Origin: Hymenopus coronatus
Lineage: Eukaryota > Arthropoda > Insecta > Mantodea > Hymenopodidae
Assembly (NCBI GenBank): GCA_030762935.1
Contig: CM060881.1
Span: 98,444,001 to 98,508,000 of the forward strand
Length of the DNA: 64,000 bases
Reading direction: 5' to 3'
In this document: positions 10,980 to 22,919 of the stretch, in pieces
Layout of the letters: every line of letters starts with the position of its first letter
Position numbering within the stretch: the first letter of the stretch is position 1
Notes under the pieces: generated by a model
What the model saw: only the letters and a program-made list of their open reading frames with translations
The model's database searches: none
Told to the model about the DNA's origin: nothing
Made by a program: the position numbers and the translations under genes

Positions 10980-12585
10980 TAGGTCCATTAAACTACATTT
11001 TTTATATTCAAATTACCCTATATGATACCCAATTTGCCCCACAAAATATTAATCTCATTATATTTATGTGATAAAATGAATAAAGAATTTAGAGTTTTAA
11101 ATTTAAACATGTTCTTTTAATAATTTGAACTAATATTCCTAAGAATTCCTTCTCTTTACTAAGCAAAGGGTTTACTATTTACTAAATAACGTATTAACAT
11201 TATTAATTTGGTCTAAAATCCGAAAAGTTTCAAAATTACTCCGCTGTACCCAGTATATTGAGACATGTTTTGAACGTGCTTACTGTACGTACATTCTGTT
11301 CTTACATTTGGCCGTGCCGCACTGGCTTAATTACTTCTCTTCTTGTAAACTGGAACGACCATATCCAGAAATTCGTCAAATTTGACATCATCCTAGTGTA
11401 ATTAAAAAGTGTTATTGTGAGTTTCTCTCATTTACTTAAGAAGTCATGATGTATCCACCATCTGTATCTAGATTTCCTGGCTCTCACAAATAGTAAGGCG
11501 CAAACAGATAGTGCACATTGCATTAATTGTGTAGCTTTATCAGTTCCTTTTACTATTTTCAATATTTTGCCCAAAACATTATTGTGACTTCACTGTTGTG
11601 AGCGTCAGTTGTGTATGTGTAATTTATATTATCTATTTATTTATAAAAGATTGCGTGAAGTTTCTTAAATGGTATTGTTATTTTCTTACTCAGATACTGC
11701 CAGGTTTCGGTAGATTTCGTTTTTATGCTAAGGGTTTGAGTAAAAATAAGTGACGAGAAATGTGGCTACTACTTAGAAAGGGATATAGTGGAGTATACGT
11801 TCTTCCTTATGTTATTCAATTTGATACGTGTGGTGTACTTGGAAGATTTCCCCATGATAATTTAGATGTAGGAACATGTGCCAACTTCCATTATGTTTAC
11901 GACTGCGTGGTGTTGTACACATATGCACGTGGTCTCGGAGCGGACAAAGTTTATTATTTATTTGCTCCTCTACAATGTGACTGATCGTTGGACAGAAGAC
12001 AGACCTAAGGTCTTCCTTTACAATTTAAAACGTTTGTTATTTTTTCCACCGGTTAGGGATCCTTCGGGAGAGAAAGCCCAAATAGGGTGTTTCTGTTTAT
12101 TTTTGGTACAAGAATCTCAGCTTAATTTGCGACATCAATGTGACAATAGCGCCCTGTCCGCCAATTTTTTTTATAAAGCGCGCCTTTCTCAATGAGACAC
12201 AGAAATAAAAATATGAATCCACAGTAATAGTTTGAAATTCTAGAAATCAGAAATGTTGTGCTAAGTATTGGGGGCCCTTCACTTACCGACTAGGAGAAAC
12301 CTCGAAAAAACACCTGGTCAAAAAGGTGGCAGGAATCGAGGGCGAGTTTTGCACGTACTGAGTCGTCATATAGCTAGGTTGTTGCGTTTTAACTTATTTA
12401 ATAATTAATAGTTTTTAAAACTAAATTACTGTTTTAATAGCTTTTGGTATTAATTTATTTACTCAAAACTTTGCTAAACATTGTTATGGAGTGGTTTTAA
12501 ATATTATTCCCTAAATAAGTAAATTTGCGTTTATTTTTGCAGCATGTATTGAAAACATATATCAGAATTGTGCAGTTATACGTAC
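10980..12585. other. Intronic AT-rich sequence
   Basis: Intron between exons 2 and 3. A possible SINE scrap with GACCAGGTGTTTTTTCGAGG (read inverted) lies at 12,285-12,360. Frames at 11,760-12,195 carry no motif. Confidence 0.35.
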
Positions 12586-12762
12586 GTCCAAATCCTGGAG
12601 TTTTTTGAGAATATCGTCCTGAGGCTTAGCCATATCTTCAAGACGTTCTGTGAGGTTACCATAAACGTCCCATAGCGCATTCAGCTTGTTTTTCTGACAG
12701 GAAGTTTCTTGGTCATCCACTATCTGCCAGGCGCAGCTCGACAGACATTTCCTCGCGGAAGA
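12586..12762 (-). CDS. Second coding exon: Cys-rich stretch and coiled coil
   Basis: 59 codons, phase 0 at both ends. The acceptor is TTTTTAAAAG and the donor is GTACGT. The translation has four cysteines within the first 22 residues (SSARKCLSSCAWQIV, then DDQETSCQ) and then an amphipathic heptad-like segment (LWDVYGNLTERLEDMAKPQD followed by DILKKLQDLD) that looks like a coiled coil. The sequence has balanced codon use and no stops. Its composition is richer in G+C than the surrounding AT-rich DNA, and it contains no repeat. The cysteine cluster directly after a signal peptide, followed by a coiled coil, would suit the oligomerising stalk of a secreted lectin-like or fibrinogen-like protein. 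That is only a structural guess. A second donor 4 bp downstream (GTATAA) would change phase and is less likely. Confidence 0.72.
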
Positions 12763-14017
12763 CTTTTAAAAATCAAGCAAGCAGATTAATCTATTATTTT
12801 GGCTTTAAAACCTTTAAACTTACTTAACAGTTTCTAACAAATTTTAATCATGTAAAAGAAAAAAGTATGAAATGGTTGTATTATGTTAGAGAAGATATTA
12901 AAAAATATAGACCAATTAGAAAGAGAGATCAGGTGACCTCGTTAGAAGTGATTGGAGGATAGAAACCTAAACCTAGAATAATAGGCCATAATACTTACCA
13001 ATTGAAATCTACTATAGCCACAGGCGGTTATCATATTTGTTTATTTTTTTTAAATAAGCTAGGTTTTTCTGTAAAAATTATCAGCCTGATAGCAGAGATC
13101 CTAATATAGATGCATAAAAGATGTCAAAACCCAAACCTGAAATTTCTGAAGCGCTAAACCTTATAGGTATAGACTACACGTATGTGTTTCCAATTATACG
13201 TAATAATAACATTCCAGGAAAGGAGAAGTAGTTTTGAAATTGATTTCTATGCAGTTTTAATATGAATATATAATATTTTTCACTTCAATTTCTAACACAA
13301 ATCAATGCATGTTTAAATATGTTATTTAAATATAATGACAATAATAGTAATAATAATATTCATAATAGGTAATGTTATTGTAACTGAGTAGTACTTTAAT
13401 TTCTGGTTTCTCTTTGGGTTAGGTCTGAATTTAAATTTATTCTGATAAAATATATCGAATATACAAGTTTATGTTGTAGGTGAGCAATACTTACTTGTAA
13501 GAAATCAAAAAATACAGAACAAAGACAACATTTGTGATAATCTAAAATATATTGTATAAAATGTGTTAATGCTATCTTTTTTCCATGAAAACAAAATAAG
13601 TTTTGTCGTATACTTCAAGAATGTATTAAATAAGACTAATACTTCTCAGTGTAAACAAGCTGAACTCTATGTAGAACTAATTGAATGAACAATTAATGTT
13701 AATGTGGTCGTAATACGATAGACATGCATTTCATACATTTCATGGAATATATGCAAACATATTCAAAGCATGATAGAATATATTCGTGACTGGAGGAAGA
13801 ATATGTATCTATCCAATTGTTTGCAGCAGTGTTGAAACACTGAATTCCAAAAGACAAACATTTTAGATATTGAAAAATTTGTACTTATTTTGGATCACAA
13901 GTCTATGTTCACTGCAGACTATAGAGTGTACGAGCGAGATTGGTTGAGGTAGTTTTATATGAAAAAAGGGCAAAATATGATCATTTTTGAAGCTATTTTT
14001 CCAAAACATCTATAAAC
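12763..14017. other. Intronic AT-rich sequence
   Basis: Intron between exons 1 and 2; nothing recognised. Confidence 0.4.
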
Positions 14018-14355
14018 GCTCAAGGAAGAGCGTCATGGTTCATAAAATCAAGATGTGGCCCAACTGCCCGTTTTTGATGTGCAGGTAGGGCAACCTGCAA
14101 TTTACCAATCGCAATAAGCGCCAACCGGTCAGCGTCTTCGCGATTAGCAAGACGGGTAAAGCGAAGCTCACTCTCGCCAGGCCTCCACTGGCGGATTTTA
14201 ACTTGAAATAACCGCAGTGAGTTCTGCAACCCTTTTAACGCACAAAACGATATCTGTACACATCAAATACAGGGCAATTACGCCACCTTGTACATACAAT
14301 GAACGCCAAATATGAATAAAGCTGAAGCGTTTATGATCATCATTCATTCTCCTGA
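14018..14355 (-). other. Block of bacterial-looking composition with short overlapping frames
   Basis: G+C is much higher than the flanks. On the minus strand two frames overlap: 14,347-14,198 (49 codons, ATG, MNDDHKRFSFIHIWRSLYVQ then a hydrophobic GGVIALYLMCTDIVLC) and one ending at 14,020 that reads QWRPGESELRFTRLANREDA then DRLALIAIGK with no stop for about 70 codons. AGGAG lies just before a cluster of ATGs (14,347-14,340), as at a bacterial start site. No family is recognised. No introns or insect-type features are seen. Bacterial transfer, vector carry-over or chance are all open. It lies inside the intron between coding exons 1 and 2 of the minus-strand gene. Confidence 0.35.
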
Positions 14356-14808
14356 AATTATGGAATTTTATTCTACTTTATTTCATTTTTTTTTTGTCCC
14401 TGACAGTATTCAAATCTGTATTTTTCTTAAAAAAATATGTGTTATTATTGTAGCTTCTATTTATAAAAATAAATATTTTTGTTGAATGCTTTCAAGAATG
14501 ACACAGTTTCCAGACGACTATGGTATTGTTGCTAGTAACTTCCAAAACAGCCGTAGAATTGTTTTCATGCATTAATTAATAGAAATGGCAAATACTAAAG
14601 CAGAACTTCGATAAGATTATTAAAAGTTGTCAACAACTTGTAATTTAAACAACACGGAAAATTCTAAGGATATGTAAATTCTGATTCTTACTACTCATAT
14701 CTACTCTCAAGCATTTGTTAAAATGTGTTGATCAGGTCGTAATGACTTTCTTCCTATCGGTGTTTAAAAAGGGAAAAACCATCGAATAGTTAGTTGTTTA
14801 TTACTCAC
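14356..14808. other. Intronic AT-rich sequence
   Basis: Right-hand part of the same intron; nothing recognised. Confidence 0.4.
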
Positions 14809-14940
14809 CAAACACTGCAAATATGTCGGATTATCCATTTCCTTGCTATCGCCGGTGAGCAGCAAAGCGGGTAATACAAATAAAATACTTAACAGAAAGA
14901 CTCCACTGTGGTGGAAGATCATGCAATGTTGAAAGGCCAT
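14809..14940 (-). CDS. First coding exon of an unrecognised secreted/membrane-anchored protein
   Basis: An ATG at 14,940-14,938 opens 44 codons that end at a strong donor (GTGAGT, starting at 14,808 on the minus strand) in phase 0. The product starts MAFQHCMIFHHSGVF and continues LLSILFVLPALLL, a hydrophobic core typical of a signal peptide or signal anchor, then TGDSKEMDNPTYLQCL. Upstream, a pyrimidine tract and AG (acceptor at 14,953-14,954; another AG 6 bp further upstream) put 12 bp of 5' UTR in this exon, so an untranslated first exon should lie further right. The reading continues in frame into 12,762-12,586 and 2,336-2,289. No family is recognised. The exon lies in non-repeat sequence between a block of odd composition (14.0-14.35 kb) and a family H copy at 15.43 kb. 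The splice sites and signal peptide are seen; the exon linkage is inferred. Confidence 0.72.
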
Positions 14941-14954
14941 TTTAGTGCGAATCT

Positions 14955-15432
14955 GTAACTAAAAAAATGACAGTATTTGTTTTCTGCTAAACTATTCCTC
15001 TGTTTCCACAATTAAATGAATAATGTTTTTGAAGTGTAAAACTAGGGAGATCACAAAAACATTTTCCAGTTACATATAGATATAGCGTCGCTATTGGCTT
15101 GTCAGTTGTTGGATTTTCACAAAATGTGTGTAAGAAGGAGAAACCAAAACAGTTTCTGGAGATGTGAAGTTGCTAATTATTAAGTGAAACAATTTTAGTA
15201 GCACAAGAAGAAAAAAACTGTTTCTGCTATTCCGTTTGTCATTGTTGGATAGAAGCAAACTGTGTTCAATGGTCAGCATGATGTGAGTTCTAGAGTATAA
15301 GAATGTAATTGCATCACGTTGTACGGGATGTTTTGAACCATCAGCTTGTAGGAAGATGGATATGGATCAATGGGAACCAAGATAAGGTCTTCTGTAGCTG
15401 ACCCCTGGCTTGGCTGAAATTGTCGCTTTTTA
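14955..15432. other. Upstream of exon 1: intron/5' flank
   Basis: Expected to hold the 5' intron. No untranslated exon or promoter could be fixed. Confidence 0.3.
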
Positions 15433-16310
15433 ACTTTCTCTATACGTGCTAAGTATATAGTGTATAGAAGGTATTGCACTCCACCAAAAAATTCGATACC
15501 GAGATTTCACCGGAAATATATGTTTTAGGGTCCCCTGTATCCAAAAAAAACATTTTCAGAAAAAGGTCCGTGTGTATGTCCGTGTGTCTGTGAACACGAT
15601 AACTCAAAAACGAAAAGTAGCTAAAACACCAAACTTTGTATTTAAGTTTAGTGTCTTCCAGGGATGCAACACGAAGATTTTGAGAAAAATCCCCCCACCC
15701 CAAACTACCCTTTAAATGGAACTTTTTTCGAAAATTTTGATTTTCTTAAAAATGGCTCTAACGATTTTGATTAAGATATCATATATTAAAGATATTTACC
15801 TTACAGATAAAATTTATATCCTGAATTTTCTGGGAACAGCTTCTGGAGACTACTTTATTCTGAATGAATTTTGCTTAATTTGGCATAACTTGTAAACCGT
15901 AAGAGATACACAAAAACTTGCTATTCAAAAAGTAAGTCTTGTTAAAATACACAAGTATGTCATATACATTTTTCTCGTGGAGCTTACCGTTTTCAAGGTA
16001 TTCATTGGTATTGTTTTCAGTTGTGAAGTATTTATACCTTTCTCAGACGGAGTGTCCGTTTTTCTTTTGTTCTACTTCTGGCCAAGAAAAGAAGCGATTT
16101 GTGATGACAATCGCATAACGACAGCTTTTAAAACATTTGACTATTGGTATAGCCTAGTGTATTCCCTTATTTTCTTCCTACTTACATGGAGCTAAATAAA
16201 AAAATTGTGCTAATGAGAACCTCGATTGGAAAGGTGCAGAAAGAAGAAGAATCTTATGTATGAAGTTTGTAGAACAGCCAGAGAAAGTCATGTGAGTGTA
16301 ACTCATCAGA
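15433..16310 (-). mobile_element. Family H full-length copy (reference copy 1)
   Basis: 878 bp from ACTTTCTCTATACGTGC to CATCAGA with T runs outside both ends. All landmarks are in order. It encodes only short unrelated frames. Confidence 0.93.
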
Positions 16311-16802
16311 TTTTTAATTTTCACAGCTGGCGGTTCCTAAGGTCCCTTCACAATATAAACCCTGCTTCAGCTGAGTTTAGTTGAAATTTAACCGTTCACA
16401 CAAAAACAATAAAAGCTGATGTCATCCACAAGTCCAAAATGAAGGGCAAAGCTTTAAAAGCTTATCTAGGTATCTGGCAACTACCGGAATTAGAAACCGA
16501 GCTTTCACTGGCAAATAAAAATAATGCTTATAAACGTAAATGCCCTCCAACAGTGCAAATAAATCACAATATAATAAACAGAAACAAAAGCAAACAGCAC
16601 TTCTATGTAACAGGAAAATATAATTAAAGCATAAATCCGCTTCAACCTAAGTCGTTACCGGCATTCCTCTTTTTATAGGAAAAAGAAAATCGCTGAGATT
16701 CACGGGAAGCGCAAAGAAATTCACTAACGCAACGGACCTTGTCGTAATTCAGTGCTATCAGAATTATTTTACCAGATCGAAAATAGTTTTCTTTTTTTTT
16801 TT
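16311..16802. other. Unassigned between two family H copies
   Basis: A 62-codon frame at 16,439-16,627 lacks motifs. Nothing else seen. Confidence 0.3.
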
Positions 16803-17637
16803 ACTTTCTTATACGAACTATATACATAGTGTATAGAGAAGGTATTGTATTCCACCCAAAAATTCGATACCGAGATTTCACTGGAAATACATTTTTTTGG
16901 GTGAATCCAAAAAAAGCATTTTTACAAAAAAGTCCGTGTGTATCTGTTGTGTGTCTGTGTATGTGTATGTGTGTGTGCGTCTGTAGACAGCATAGCTCAA
17001 AAACGAAAAGTCCGTTAAAACCAAATTTGGTATTCAGGTTTGGTATCTTCCAAGGATCTTTCAAGAAAATCCCCCCACCCCAACTACCCTTTACAAGGAA
17101 ATTTTTTCGAAAAGTTTGATTTTCTAAAAAATATCTAACGATTTTTATTAAAATATCGTATATTACAGATATTTACCTGACAAATAAAATGTACCTTGAA
17201 TTTTCTGGGAATAGCCTCTGAAGACTACTTTATTCTTGAGGAATTATGCATAACTGCTAAACCGTAAGAGATAGACCAAAACTTACCAGTTAATATAAAG
17301 CACATTAAAACACACAATTTATGTTATACACATTTTTTTCGTGCAGTTGATCGTCTTTGAGATATTCCTTATTTTTTGTTTCAGTCTTGAAAAACTTATA
17401 CTTTTCTCATAGGGAATTGTCGACTCCTGTCCATACAAACAAAGGAACTTCAGTCACATAGCGACCAGTCACTTTAACCTGTGGTACTCCCTTATTTCGC
17501 TTCTACACAAGGAAGCAAGTAATAAGACTATTTCTGCTTGATTTTCTCGATTGGATGAAGTAAATATTAGCATAAGCTTTTTAACAATAATTTGTTGCAG
17601 GGATGTAGAGAAAGTCATGTGAATGGAACACATCAGA
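16803..17637 (-). mobile_element. Family H full-length copy (reference copy 2)
   Basis: 835 bp, ACTTTCTTATACG to CATCAGA, in T-rich flanks. The GT tract at 16,935-16,985 is well developed. Confidence 0.93.
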
Positions 17638-17769
17638 TTTTTTTTATCATGAAAATACGTTGTTCGGTTATGTATTCCATTCCAGGAGTGTCAAATCTGC
17701 CAATTGTGGCATGTTCTTTAAAGTCCGCAAGGAATTCTAAGGTAGTTCTGTCTTGGCGCTAGATCGAGT

Positions 17770-18062
17770 TCTGATTAACATTTACGTTACTCTGGTTCTA
17801 CCAATACAGGTTTACGCGGCTCCAGCATATGAACGTTCAACTTTTAAGCCACTGCAGGTTGCACAAAATAACGTTTCAAGAATTATTTCATGGTGGCGAT
17901 CGGTATACTACAAATAAACAAATCCACAAGGACTTGTCTGTACCTTACTTGCGAGAATACATTTTACAACTAATATTAGATTTCTACCACCGTCTTCAAC
18001 TGAATTCAAATCTAGTAGTACAACTTGGAATCTACAATGTTACTCAATATATGCTATCATAA
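17770..18062 (+). pseudogene. Decayed non-LTR retrotransposon RT C-terminus (Jockey-like)
   Basis: Two overlapping frames together read VYAAPAYERSTFKPLQVAQN then NVSRIISWW, a shift, and DLSVPYLREYILQLILDFYH then RLQLNSNLVVQLGIYN. The order AAPA, LQ-VQN--R-I, a DLG(I/V)P-LRE-I helix and NP/NL-LV-LG-YN is the usual end of Jockey-type reverse-transcriptase polyproteins. One frameshift lies near 17,905. Upstream sequence back to 17,640 shows no recognisable RT core, so this is a 5'-truncated dead fragment. No poly(A) tail was seen. Confidence 0.78.
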
Positions 18063-18510
18063 GATACAAGACACCAAAGACTGCATTGATAACCTGTCCT
18101 AAATTTTAAAAAGGTTTTATAAAAAGTATGCATTAACTTGTAAGACACTATTTATGTATAGTCAGGGACTGCTTGTGAGTTCTATACTAAGAAACATATA
18201 AAAAATACCATATTATTTCAAATTCTGTCGCGGTAAAAGCCGAATGCATTTGGTCACTCCAAAGCACAGAAAACATCAGCTTTAGTGCTCAATGTTTACA
18301 TAATCCAAGTCGTTTGCCTCATATTCAATTAGATTGACAACTCGCTAGCTCTTTGTCGCTTATCGTTAAATTCTGAGATTTATTCAACACACGGTTAATT
18401 TACCCGGAGCGCTTGCGGAATTGAGTGCTTAACATATGGGGCGGGGAAGCTTTGTTCTGCCGTCTGTGTGTAGGTGTTGTGTGGGTTGTGATCTCTGTTC
18501 TTAAATAAGA
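18063..18510. other. Unassigned AT-rich stretch
   Basis: Follows the Jockey-like fragment; may include its 3' UTR. No tail signal. Confidence 0.3.
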
Positions 18511-19233
18511 CTATTCTACTATCTGCATCATGCTAAACGAGATAAACATTAACACAACAGGTCTCACTACTTAGTTCCTTATAAGCTGAAGGCAAATAAG
18601 GGAATATACCTGGATAAAGCGATAGTCAAATCTTTTAAAAGCTGATTCGGTTCGCTTTGCATTTCTGGAAAAACAAAAGAAATATGGTACGAAATTTGAC
18701 CCCCTTTGAGAAGATGTACGGTTTAAAATTGAAACAAATAAGAAGGAATTTCTCGGAAACGGCGAACTCTGCAATAAAAATGAATATGGCACAAATTGTG
18801 TGTTTTAATAAGATCTACATTTTTGTGTAGTAAGTTTTTGTCTATCTCTTAAGGATTACGAGTCATGAAAAATTCAGAAAAATTCGTCCAGAATGAACAG
18901 TTCTTCGAAAGCTATTCCCAGAAAATTCAAGACATACACTTTATTTGTGATATAAATAGCTTTAATTTACGCTATTTTAAACAAAATCGTTAGAGCCGCT
19001 TTTGAGAAAAACAAAATTTTAAAAAATTTTCCATCTAAAAGGTACTTTGGTATTTTAGTTTTTGAGTTATACTCTCTACAGACACACAGACACATTCAGA
19101 CCTTTTTCTAAAAATATGTTTTACACTCATGGGACCTCAAAACATATATATCCTGTGAAATCTCGGTATCGAATTTTTAGGTGAAATACAATACTTCCTC
19201 TATACATATATATGTAGTACGCATAGAGAAAGT
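18511..19233 (+). mobile_element. Family H copy, 5'-truncated
   Basis: Begins in CTATTCTACTATCTGC and ends with the palindrome and CATAGAGAAAGT. Confidence 0.85.
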
Positions 19234-19240
19234 AAAAAAA

Positions 19241-19895
19241 TTGTATGCGACCATAAACTGTGTATTTTAACAATATTTACATTTTGATATAGCAAGTTTG
19301 TCTACTTATTAAGGTTTACCAGTTACGCAAATATCATCTAGAAATCATGAAGAGTGCTTCAGAGGCTATTTCCAGAAAAATCAATATATATATTTTATTT
19401 GTGAAAATATCTTAAGCATGTGATATTTTGTTACCCTCCGTGGTGTAGTGGTTAACCTGGCGAAGGGTGATGCATTTTTTCGGATGCAAAAGATTGATAG
19501 AGTAGCGGATTATTATGGATAAAGGAAACTGGTAAATGAGAACCACCCATGAAAAAATTCCAGAGTAGTTGAAGATATTAAAGGGCCTTACTAGAGCTTT
19601 TCGGATGCAAAATGCCTTAGTAAATCATCCTTCGAAAAGAAAGTAAAGCCCGTGGTAATGTTTATTTGCACGTGAGAGAAGAAGGTTTCTGGGAAAAATT
19701 CCGCCATTTTGCGTCCGCAAGTCATGATTTCGTCCTACAGTGCCATCTGAGGGCAAGTCGAAAAAAAATGAAAAAAGATTCCATGTAAAGGTTTCTTTGC
19801 GGTGGGGAGATTTACTTGAAAATCGTTTAGTCGCATCCTTGAAAAATCCTGAACTAAAGCAATAAATTTGATATTTAACGGACTTAGCGTTTTTA
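19241..19895 (+). mobile_element. Family H fragment interrupted by a SINE
   Basis: Pieces 19,241-19,432 (TGTGTATTTTAAC to GATATTTTG) and about 19,776-19,895 (GATTCCATGTAAAGG to ATATTTAACGGACTT) belong to one copy split by the SINE at 19,433-19,757. Confidence 0.72.
19433..19757 (+). mobile_element. tRNA-derived SINE, group A (tail type 1)
   Basis: tRNA-like head CCCTCCGTGGTGTAGTGGTT, then TTTTTTCGGATGCAAAAG, the CCTTCGAAAAGAAAGTAAAG region, and a distinctive 3' part with GATTTCGTCCTACAGTGCCA and TCTGAGGGC. Part of the middle is duplicated or rearranged. Inserted in a family H copy. Confidence 0.7.
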
Positions 19896-20839
19896 TTAAT
19901 GTTGTTCTCACACACATACATACAACTCATATAACCATCTTTCGGGATTACTCTATATAAACTAAATGTTTATACCCGAATTAAACCAACTTAAATATGG
20001 AGACAAACATTGTTGAATATCTATTAATGAAAATGTATTCTCCCAAAGCCATACAAATTTAAGAAAATCTCAATATAAGCTACGCCCAATTTTTCAGCGA
20101 GTTTAACCAAATTTGAACTGTTTACATTTGCATAAGAATTTGATTTACTTCCTGCATACAGGCAATGTCATACGACGTTCTTAGTCAAACTGCAATAGCA
20201 AACTCTCCTAAGAATGCATTTTTTACAGCATTTTAAGTGTTTATAATCTACTTTCGAAGTGTGTAAAAATGATTAAAATCTCAGGAAAAGAATTTGAGTC
20301 GCTTTTCCTTCATTAATTGAAATTATTAGCTTTCCCCGATGAAATTTTGCGGATTAGAACGGTTGTTTATGAAAGCGTGCTTGAGTAACATACGCACCTC
20401 GACAGTAACCTTTAAGATAGAGATCTAAGTGTTTAACTGCCTTACAGGTCGTGTGTAAATGCATGCATAGTGTATATTACACACAATCATATCGTATATT
20501 TTTCACCTCAAAAGAAATGCATATGTTGACTTTTAGACTCGCACATTAATCAGTAAGTTCGTGGTTTGAAAAGCTATTCGTAAAACAAAAGATAAACGTT
20601 TTCGTTAGCGATGTAACTTGTTATAGTAAGCATCCTCTATAATTATCGTTCACAGAAAACGGAAGGCCAAGGTAAAGAATGAAAACAACATAGACTGAGC
20701 GACTGTGCTTGATAGCTAAAACAGTTGAATTATAGGGAAAACTAATGAATACAAGAAGATGTAAATATGTAATATAAAAATAAGATTGTATTATTAGACG
20801 ATAACCTTAGGTGCAAAAGAGACGAAGGAGGTGAAAAAA
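19896..20839. other. Unassigned AT-rich stretch
   Basis: No frame, repeat or RNA gene recognised. Confidence 0.4.
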
Positions 20840-21744
20840 TCGGATATGTTACACTAACTAGACTTTCTCTAACCGTTTTAAAAACTAACTCCTACAAAAG
20901 AGCTATTCTTCTTTCTACACCATGCTAATCGAGATAAAAATTAGCAGAATGTTCTCATTACTTACTTTCTTATACAAAGAAGAGGACTAAAGGGATTACT
21001 AGGCTTAAGCGACAGTCCAATGTTTTAAAAACTGTCGTTATGCGATTGTCATTGCCAATCGCTTCTTTGTTCGGCCAGCAGAAGAACAAAGCAAAAACGG
21101 ACACTTCCAGTTTGAGAATAGTATAAGTATTTTACAATTGAAACCAATAACAAGGAATATCTCTGAAACGGTTACTTTCACAGCAAAAATGTAAAGAGAA
21201 CAAACTGTGTGATTTAACGAGATCTACTTTTTTTGTGCAGTAAGTTTTTGCATATCTCTTAGGTTTAGCAGTTAAGCAAAATTCGGCAAAATTCATTCAG
21301 AATAAAGAGGTCTTCAGAGGCGATTCCCAGGAAATTCAAGATATATATTTTATTTGGCATGCAAATATCTATAATATATAGGTATGGTATTTTAATCAAA
21401 CTCTTTAGAGCTATTCTTGAGAAAATACATGTTTTCGAAATTTTTTCCATGTAAAAGGTAGCTTGTGGTGGGAAGATGTTCTTAAAAATCTTCATGTCGC
21501 ATCCTAGGAAGATGCTAAACTTAAAAACCAAGTTTGGTATTTTACACACTTTTCATTTTTGAGTTGTGTTCACAGACACACGAACACACTGATACACGGA
21601 ACTTTAACTAATTTTTTTTTTTTTTTTTTTTTTTTTTGCATTCGGGGGACCCTAAAAACTTTTTAGGTGAAATATCGGTATTGAATTTTTGGTTTGAGAA
21701 TAATACCTTCTCTATCTACATACATTGTATTATGTAGAGAAAGT
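20840..21744 (+). mobile_element. Family H full-length copy
   Basis: 905 bp with a divergent start (TCGGATATGTTACACTAACT), the subterminal GACTTTCTCTA and end TATGTAGAGAAAGT. A T run (21,610-21,638) sits where other copies have CTTTTTTT. Confidence 0.87.
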
Positions 21745-21875
21745 AAAATGGAACCTAAAAACTTGAAAAAGAGCAAAAGGAGTTCCAAATTAATTAATAC
21801 GAGATAGTGTGAAAAAACTACACTAAAGACATGTTTATTTTAATTCATGAACCAGTAAAGTACTGGAGGAAAAAG

Positions 21876-22754
21876 TCTGATGTGTTCCATTTACATGCCT
21901 TTCTCTACTTCTCTGCAACAAATTATTGTTAAAAAGCTTATATTTCTATTTATTTCATGCTAATCGAGAAAAAATTAGTAGAAATAGTCTTATTACTTGT
22001 TCCCTTGTAAGCAGAAGCGAAATAAGGAAGTACCATAGGTTAAAGTGATAGTCAAAAGCCGGTTGCTATGTGACTGAAGTTCCTTTGTTTGTATGGACAG
22101 GAATTTGTATGAGAAAAGTATCATTTTTTCATAGCTGAAACCAAAAACAAGGAATATGTCAAAAACGATCAACTCCACGGAAAAAATATACACATTATAT
22201 AAATTGTGTGTTTTAATGTGCTCTACATTTTTGTGTGTTAAGATTTTGTCTATCTCTTACGGTTTAGCAGTTATGCAAAATTCCGTGAAATTGATCCAGA
22301 ATAAAGTAGTCTTCAGAGGCTATTCCCAGAAAATGCAAGATATACATTTTATTTGTCAGGTAAATATCTTTAATATACGATATTTTAATCAAAATCGTTA
22401 GCGCCATTTAAAATAAAATAAAAATTTTCGAAAAATTTTCCATATAAAGGGTAGTTTGGGGTGGGGGATTTTTTTAAAAATCTTCGTGTCGCATCCTTGG
22501 ACGATACCAAACTTAAATACCAAGTTTGGTATTTAACGGTCTTTTCGTTTTTGAGCTAGGCTGCCCACAGGCACACAAACACACACATACACACAGACAG
22601 ACAGACGCACACACGGATATTTTTCTAAAAAAGTTTTTTTTTGGATTCAGGTGGTCTCAAAACATACATTTTGGGTGAAATCTCGGTATCGAATTTTTGG
22701 GTGCAATGCAATACCTTCTCTATACACTATGTACACAGCACGTAAAGAGAAAAT
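21876..22754 (+). mobile_element. Family H full-length copy
   Basis: 879 bp from TCTGATGTGTTCCATTTACA to the palindrome end. (CA)n tract at 22,570-22,612. Confidence 0.92.
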
Positions 22755-22919
22755 AATATACAATCAGCACATTTAAAACGGTAAGGCATTTTGGACGATC
22801 ACCATGATTGCACAGTAGAGGGCGTAAAATATCGATTTACATTCGTAAGTTGCTCGGATCTGGCACAGAAAGAAAACAGAATATTTTCCTTTTGCACCTA
22901 ATGTAAGCATAAAAAATAT

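Noticed and set aside
12285..12360. Further exon of the minus-strand gene
   Set aside because: An ACTTAC donor-like site is present, but the translation has stops in the required phase and the text resembles a SINE body.
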